Below are positions 59,852-64,000 of a DNA stretch of 64,000 nucleotides, piece by piece (within the stretch, counting starts at the first letter, position 1; each line of letters starts with the position of its first letter). The notes under the pieces are model-generated. The model was not told the origin of the DNA and did no database searches. It saw nothing but the letters and a program-made list of their open reading frames with translations. The translations under genes were made by a program, and so were the position numbers. Origin of the DNA: Hyphococcus sp. (GTDB lineage Bacteria > Pseudomonadota > Alphaproteobacteria > Caulobacterales > Parvularculaceae); NCBI GenBank assembly GCA_028281665.1, contig JANQJK010000015.1, positions 99,882 through 163,881 on the forward strand, in the 5' to 3' direction.

Positions 59852-61160
59852 CTGCGAGCAAATCGCTGCGCATTCCTGTTTCGCGATAAACAATAACATT
59901 CAGCAGTATTGCATAAAACGCGATCGTTCCCGCGGTCACAATTGCTGCGCCGACTTCGTAAAAAACAGGCGTTACGAGGAATAGCATTACCACATATAGC
60001 GGCAATGTGATCGCTGCGGCCGCAGTTGCGCCTTTGGCTGAGCCAAGCATTGCCGCCATATCAAATGAACGCCCGGCCAGGCTGGCGACAACGTAGCCAG
60101 CCGCGATAATAGGCGTTAAGTAACGCACTTCCGACAAATCCGGCGCAACGAGGGGGATCACACCCCAGCTAAACACGCTTACGCCGACTGCAATCAGTAT
60201 CGACGCAGACACATCGATTACCGTTGCTGTGCGGATTTGTTCCGGCAGTTCTGTGTTACCGTCTATTGCATTCATTTTTGATAGTGCAGGGCTGAAAAAA
60301 CTTGAAACGGCTGCGCCGGCTACTGACGTCACGCTGGCGATGCGAAAGGCGAGTACAAAGCACCCGATTGCCGTCGGCCCAGCGACCGCTGCCAGAAACA
60401 AGGCTTCGACTTTGCCGACCACAAGAAACGTCCCGCCAAGCAGAAACAGGGCCCCCGTGGCGCGCCACCAACGGGCCCATGGAAGCTTTTGTTCTGGCGA
60501 CGACGAAAAGGCCGGTCGGTATTTTCGCCACCAGTAAATGCTGGTCGCCGACGCCATAAGCCATGAACTCAGGAATGCGGCTAATACCGTATTGAGGCTG
60601 AGCCCATCATACAGCCATAACGCCAGGATCATAACGAACATTGATCCCTGCATGACCAGGAACTCCGATGCGTATGCGCGGGTCACTTCCATTGCGGCGC
60701 GCAGGCGCGCTTGCACCAGGATGTTGAACGTCATGATGCATGCGCCAATCGCTCCAACTATGCCGGGCAGGACAAACTCGGAACTTTTCTGCGAAACCGG
60801 AAAAGCGAAGATTACAAAAAGTAAAACGACGACACTCGCCGAAACGGTAAGTCCGGCGACGGTGCTGAAGCGCATTGCAGCGTGATAGCGGCTCCAGTCA
60901 TTTTTTGCCGCCGCCGCCGCGCCCTCGCGCACAATAAAGAGCGGCAGACCGGAGCGCATGACGACCGAACCGAGCGCGGCGATGCTTATGGCAAAGGCAA
61001 ACAGGCCAAAATCATGAGCGCCAAGTCCGTTGGCGACCAGAATCATCACGAAAAAACCCAGCACGATGTTTAACGAGCGCATTGCGCCCGTCGCCGCCGC
61101 CGTGGATATGAGCGCGTTTGAACGAAACCGGCGCGCAATATCTAGTACATGCGTATTCAT
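59796..61160 (-). CDS. Oligosaccharide flippase (Wzx/MATE-like)
   Basis: A 454-residue, 12-14-helix polysaccharide flippase with the family start MRSLNIVLGFFVMILVANGLGAHDFGLFAF pattern (two ends shown: MRSLNIVLGFFVMILVANGL and DFGLFAFAISIAALGSVVMR). It moves undecaprenyl-linked oligosaccharide across the inner membrane. It overlaps the upstream glycosyltransferase by four bases, an operon-like coupling. The AT content here is higher than in the core genes, as usual for sugar loci. Confidence 0.88.
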   Translation of the reverse strand: MNTHVLDIARRFRSNALISTAAATGAMRSLNIVLGFFVMILVANGLGAHDFGLFAFAISIAALGSVVMRSGLPLFIVREGAAAAAKNDWSRYHAAMRFSTVAGLTVSASVVVLLFVIFAFPVSQKSSEFVLPGIVGAIGACIMTFNILVQARLRAAMEVTRAYASEFLVMQGSMFVMILALWLYDGLSLNTVLAAFLSSWLMASATSIYWWRKYRPAFSSSPEQKLPWARWWRATGALFLLGGTFLVVGKVEALFLAAVAGPTAIGCFVLAFRIASVTSVAGAAVSSFFSPALSKMNAIDGNTELPEQIRTATVIDVSASILIAVGVSVFSWGVIPLVAPDLSEVRYLTPIIAAGYVVASLAGRSFDMAAMLGSAKGATAAAAITLPLYVVMLFLVTPVFYEVGAAIVTAGTIAFYAILLNVIVYRETGMRSDLLAVTIAPIATSGTPPHKAAE

Positions 61161-62224
61161 TTCTGGAGTGCGCCTGAAAACCGTGTTGGAACTTTAAGTC
61201 TCGGAGTGCGGCTGATAAGGTAGCGAATCGATTCAGACAGCACCCCAAGGCGGTGGCGCTTTGCGGACAGGAGCCGCATTAATGCAGCAGCGAGATTATC
61301 TTTACGCTGACTTCTCAGAATCGCCATCATAATCCACCGTGTCGCAAGCGACTCCTGCTGCCGAATTTCATCGCCGCTGAGGTTGCATTTCGCGGCGAAA
61401 GCCGAGTGAATACACTGCATTGCTGTACAGGCGGACGATGTCTCCTCCGCGGAGACGGGAGTGTCCACATGGAGAAACTGAAAAAGGCGCCGCATTTGTT
61501 CTATGTCGAGTTCGGGAAACTGGCGCGTTGTCTCTTTCAGGCATGCCCGCACCGCGGCGTTGCATTGCTTGTCTCGCTTACGGGTCGAGACATTCTGGGG
61601 ATGCATCCGGTACTGCATCAACGGCTCAGCGATAACCGTCGCGTTTCCGGCCTGAAGGAGCCTTTGGGTGAACTCAAAATCGGCGGCGCCATCGAAATCG
61701 GGGTCGAATGTCAGCTCATTTGTGATGATGGCGTCTCTCCGAAACATCAACGATGAATGGAGCAGCGGCATGCGAAACACCGCCCGCCATTGGATTAACG
61801 CGTTGCTGGAGTGCTCGCAGTCGGTTTTGCGTACCCGGCCGGCGCTGTCGATTTCCTGGTAACCGGCGCCTACAACGACGAGGTTCGGGGTCTCATCAAG
61901 AAGGGCGACCTGCTTTTCAAAACGCAGAGGAGAGGCGATATCGTCGCCGTCCATGCGTGCAATGTACTCGCCGCGCGCCAGGGCGAAACCGCGATTTGTA
62001 GAAGCCGGCACGCTGAGGTTCGATGCGTTGGTATAGACTTTTATACGAGCGTCGCTGTCTTCAAATGCAGCGAGAATCGACGGCGTTTCATCCGTCGACC
62101 CGTCATCGACGATGATGAATTCAAAGTCGCTGTATGTCTGCGACAGGATGCTGTTGACTGACTGGGGGAGATAGTCCGCGGTGTTGTAGACAGTCATCAC
62201 GACACTGACCTTCGGTGCTGTCAT
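61157..62224 (-). CDS. Family 2 glycosyltransferase
   Basis: A 355-residue GT2 protein with SVVMTVYNTADYLPQSVNSI, EFIIVDDGSTDETPSILAAF and the DXD motif in YIARMDGDDIASPLRFEKQV. A C-terminal domain of about 120 residues, with several cysteines, is not part of the catalytic fold. It probably adds a sugar during surface polysaccharide assembly; it overlaps the flippase gene by four bases. Confidence 0.9.
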   Translation of the reverse strand: MTAPKVSVVMTVYNTADYLPQSVNSILSQTYSDFEFIIVDDGSTDETPSILAAFEDSDARIKVYTNASNLSVPASTNRGFALARGEYIARMDGDDIASPLRFEKQVALLDETPNLVVVGAGYQEIDSAGRVRKTDCEHSSNALIQWRAVFRMPLLHSSLMFRRDAIITNELTFDPDFDGAADFEFTQRLLQAGNATVIAEPLMQYRMHPQNVSTRKRDKQCNAAVRACLKETTRQFPELDIEQMRRLFQFLHVDTPVSAEETSSACTAMQCIHSAFAAKCNLSGDEIRQQESLATRWIMMAILRSQRKDNLAAALMRLLSAKRHRLGVLSESIRYLISRTPRLKVPTRFSGALQK

Positions 62225-62446
62225 GACGGTGTGTCCTCCGGGAAAAGTCTTTTTGCCGAACCGGTCCGTTAAGGGTTTGGAAATGTCCGCCCCTATAAGC
62301 GGCGGCTTTGGTAAAGAATGGGTGAATTTGCGGGGTGCTGCGGGGTGAGGGCGTCGATTGTCGCCCGCATATTAACGGACCCTTTGCCATATTCGCTATT
62401 GATAGGGCTTGAACGCGCGCCGCACCCGGCGCCCCGGCGAGCCGAT

Positions 62447-63529
62447 ATGACCAAACTGATTGTCCAGATCCCCTGTTTTAACGAAGCAGAAACCATTGCA
62501 GCGACCATCGGCGACATCCCGCGGGAAATCGCGGGGGTCGACAAGGTTGAGATACTGGTGATCGACGATGGGTCGAGCGACGATACGATCGCTGTTGCTC
62601 GGGCCGCCGGCGCAGATCACGTGTTTGCAAACGGAACGAATAAGGGGCTCGCCAGCACGTTTCAGCGCGGGCTGGAAGAAGCGCTGCGTCTCGGCGCGGA
62701 CGTCATCGTCAATACCGACGGCGACAATCAGTATTGCGGGGCGGATGTGGCGGCGCTCGTGGCGCCGGTTGTCGCGGGCGAGGCGGACATGGCCATCGGC
62801 GACCGATGCACCCAGGAAATTGCGCATTTCTCGCCTCTCAAGAAGTTTCTGCAAAAGCACGGCAGCCGCCTTGTCAGCCGCCTTGCGAATACGGACGTCG
62901 TCGACGCCGTCAGCGGCTTTCGCGCATTCTCGCGCGATGCGGCGATGGGCGTCACCGTGCGCTCTACCTTCTCCTACACGACGGAAACCCTGATCCAGGC
63001 AGGGCGCAAGCGCCTCAGGATCGCTTCGGTTCCTGTACGGACCAATGAAGTCGCCCGCCCGTCGCGTCTCTTCCGGTCAATTCCCCATTTTGTCATGCGC
63101 ACCGGGCGCACCATGGTGCGCTCATACGCGATGTACGAGCCCCTGAAAATTTTTCTGGCGGCGGGCGTCTTCCTGATGGCGATTGGCGCGATCCCGGTGG
63201 TGCGTTTCCTCATCTATTACGCGCTTGGCAATGGAGACGGCAAAATCCAGTCGCTGCTGATCGGCGGGGTGCTGATTCTGATGGGCGGCATCTGCGCCAT
63301 GTTTGCGCTGATCGCCGATCTCATTGCGTATAACCGCCAGCTTCTGGAAATCACGCTCGAAAAAGTCCGGCGCATGGAATATGAACGCGGTGCGACCGAC
63401 GTCGCTACCGCCACCGCAAAAGAAAATCCCCGCACAGAAGACGCAGCAGCGCTCCAGGCGCAACTGGAAGAGCGGATATCGGCGGACGATTTCGTGCGTC
63501 AGCGACAGCGCGCCGGCGCGTCGCGATAA
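62447..63529 (+). CDS. Family 2 glycosyltransferase with C-terminal membrane helices
   Basis: A 360-residue DPM1/GtrB-like enzyme from the ATG at 62447: KLIVQIPCFNEAETIAATIG, ILVIDDGSSDDTIAVARAAG, VIVNTDGDNQYCGADVAALV with the DGD motif, and two helices near the C-terminus (IFLAAGVFLMAIGAIPVVRF and SLLIGGVLILMGGICAMFAL). Such enzymes often make undecaprenyl-phosphate-linked sugars. Divergent from the preceding glycosyltransferase across a 222-base gap in which I see no other gene. Confidence 0.9.
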   Translation: MTKLIVQIPCFNEAETIAATIGDIPREIAGVDKVEILVIDDGSSDDTIAVARAAGADHVFANGTNKGLASTFQRGLEEALRLGADVIVNTDGDNQYCGADVAALVAPVVAGEADMAIGDRCTQEIAHFSPLKKFLQKHGSRLVSRLANTDVVDAVSGFRAFSRDAAMGVTVRSTFSYTTETLIQAGRKRLRIASVPVRTNEVARPSRLFRSIPHFVMRTGRTMVRSYAMYEPLKIFLAAGVFLMAIGAIPVVRFLIYYALGNGDGKIQSLLIGGVLILMGGICAMFALIADLIAYNRQLLEITLEKVRRMEYERGATDVATATAKENPRTEDAAALQAQLEERISADDFVRQRQRAGASR

Positions 63530-64000
63530 ACGAAGAGGGCAAGTCCCGGCTTCGGCGCGGTCGCCGGCATCGGCAATGCTTCAAACATTTCAAGACTGAG
63601 CGTTTGCGCCGTCGGGTAGGTGTGCGCGTAGATGCACCGGGCGGCATTCTCATAGGCGGCGATGGTTTGCGCGATCTCGTCCTTATTGTCGTCGTGAACG
63701 CGGATGATCGCGGCGCCGTTCAGCGAGGCGCGGATCAGCAGTTCGTCGAACTGCGTGAAAATCACCGAGTCTCCGTCCGTCATCGCGGCATAAGCGCGAT
63801 CGTAAGGCGTATAACGGGCGCGGTCGGCAATGTATCCGTTCAAATCGAATATGGAAATCATTGCGCCATTGGCGAGCGCCGTGCTGGCGAGGGCCGCGGC
63901 GATGATCTTCGTACGCATGGTTGCCGGCCGCATCGCCAATATCAGGACAACTGCGCCAAGCGCGCTCGCCAGAAGAAGCTGCGGGTAGAGCCGCATCGGA
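63499..64000 (-). CDS. C-terminal part of a membrane protein, cut by the window edge
   Basis: The frame runs at least from 63996 to the stop at 63499 and begins MRLYPQLLLASALGAVVLIL, with two helices and then a soluble end (RYTPYDRAYAAMTDGDSVIF and DELLIRASLNGAAIIRVHDD). An ATG lies four bases from the edge, but the gene most likely starts beyond the window and looks like the C-terminal end of a large membrane glycosyltransferase or DUF2723-like protein; this is inference. It overlaps the convergent glycosyltransferase by 31 bases. Confidence 0.65.
   Translation of the reverse strand, partial: PMRLYPQLLLASALGAVVLILAMRPATMRTKIIAAALASTALANGAMISIFDLNGYIADRARYTPYDRAYAAMTDGDSVIFTQFDELLIRASLNGAAIIRVHDDNKDEIAQTIAAYENAARCIYAHTYPTAQTLSLEMFEALPMPATAPKPGLALFVYRDAPARCR

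Noticed and set aside
1..64000. CRISPR arrays, tRNA/rRNA genes, prophage or intact insertion sequences
   Set aside because: No regularly spaced repeats, tRNA-like cloverleaf with TTCNANNC arm, rRNA segments, integrase or transposase frames were noticed on reading; a tool-based search could still find something short.

Overview
The window is a GC-rich, gene-dense stretch of chromosome. It most likely comes from an alphaproteobacterium, and a Parvularculaceae/Hyphomonadales-like marine lineage is a guess rather than a demonstrated placement. Supporting features are the cox operon with ctaB, ctaG, coxC, DUF983 and surf1, a RegB/Sco/RegA-type redox regulatory cluster, a PHB depolymerase of the intracellular type, ZapE, RlmN, GluQRS and a DUF6356 protein. 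I saw no rRNA, tRNA, CRISPR array, intact insertion sequence or prophage.

Left part (1-14 kb): trmD (cut by the window edge) and rimM lie behind an MFS drug transporter. Next come a two-subunit sodium:solute symporter and a membrane-anchored repeat protein whose start codon may be unusual. A tight arsenic operon follows (arsR-arsI-arsC-aqpS), running into zapE. sdhB sits with creD, and a crotonase and a RodZ-like/TonB fusion follow.

Middle-left (15-31 kb): sdhC-sdhD-sdhA is separated from sdhB by about 4.5 kb. It is followed by a series of mostly single genes: methyltransferase, Lrp regulator, rlmN, arfB, M20 hydrolase, YccF, DoxX, DUF1287, aldo/keto reductase, gluQRS and a DUF3667 remnant.

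Centre (30.5-40.4 kb): tldD diverges from a long cytochrome c oxidase block (coxB, coxA, two paralogous three-helix proteins, ctaB, a CoxF-like protein, ctaG, coxC, a lipoprotein, DUF983, surf1). Its CoxB carries an extra beta-rich domain between the second membrane helix and the CuA domain.

Centre-right (40.4-58.8 kb): a four-gene minus-strand operon pairs a MotA/ExbB-like channel and a MotB/OmpA-like partner with a secreted protein and a LytM-type M23 peptidase. Then come a two-domain M16 peptidase, the RegA/RegB-like two-component system with a divergent Sco protein, phaZ, polA and a second, genuinely MotA/MotB-like pair.

Right end (59-64 kb): a surface polysaccharide region with three family 2 glycosyltransferases, a Wzx-like flippase and a partial membrane protein.

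Dispersed through the intergenic regions are palindromic repeats, two of which have identical 27-bp arms. There is also a 74-nt conserved element present twice in opposite orientation (26.35 and 44.45 kb), for which I have no explanation.
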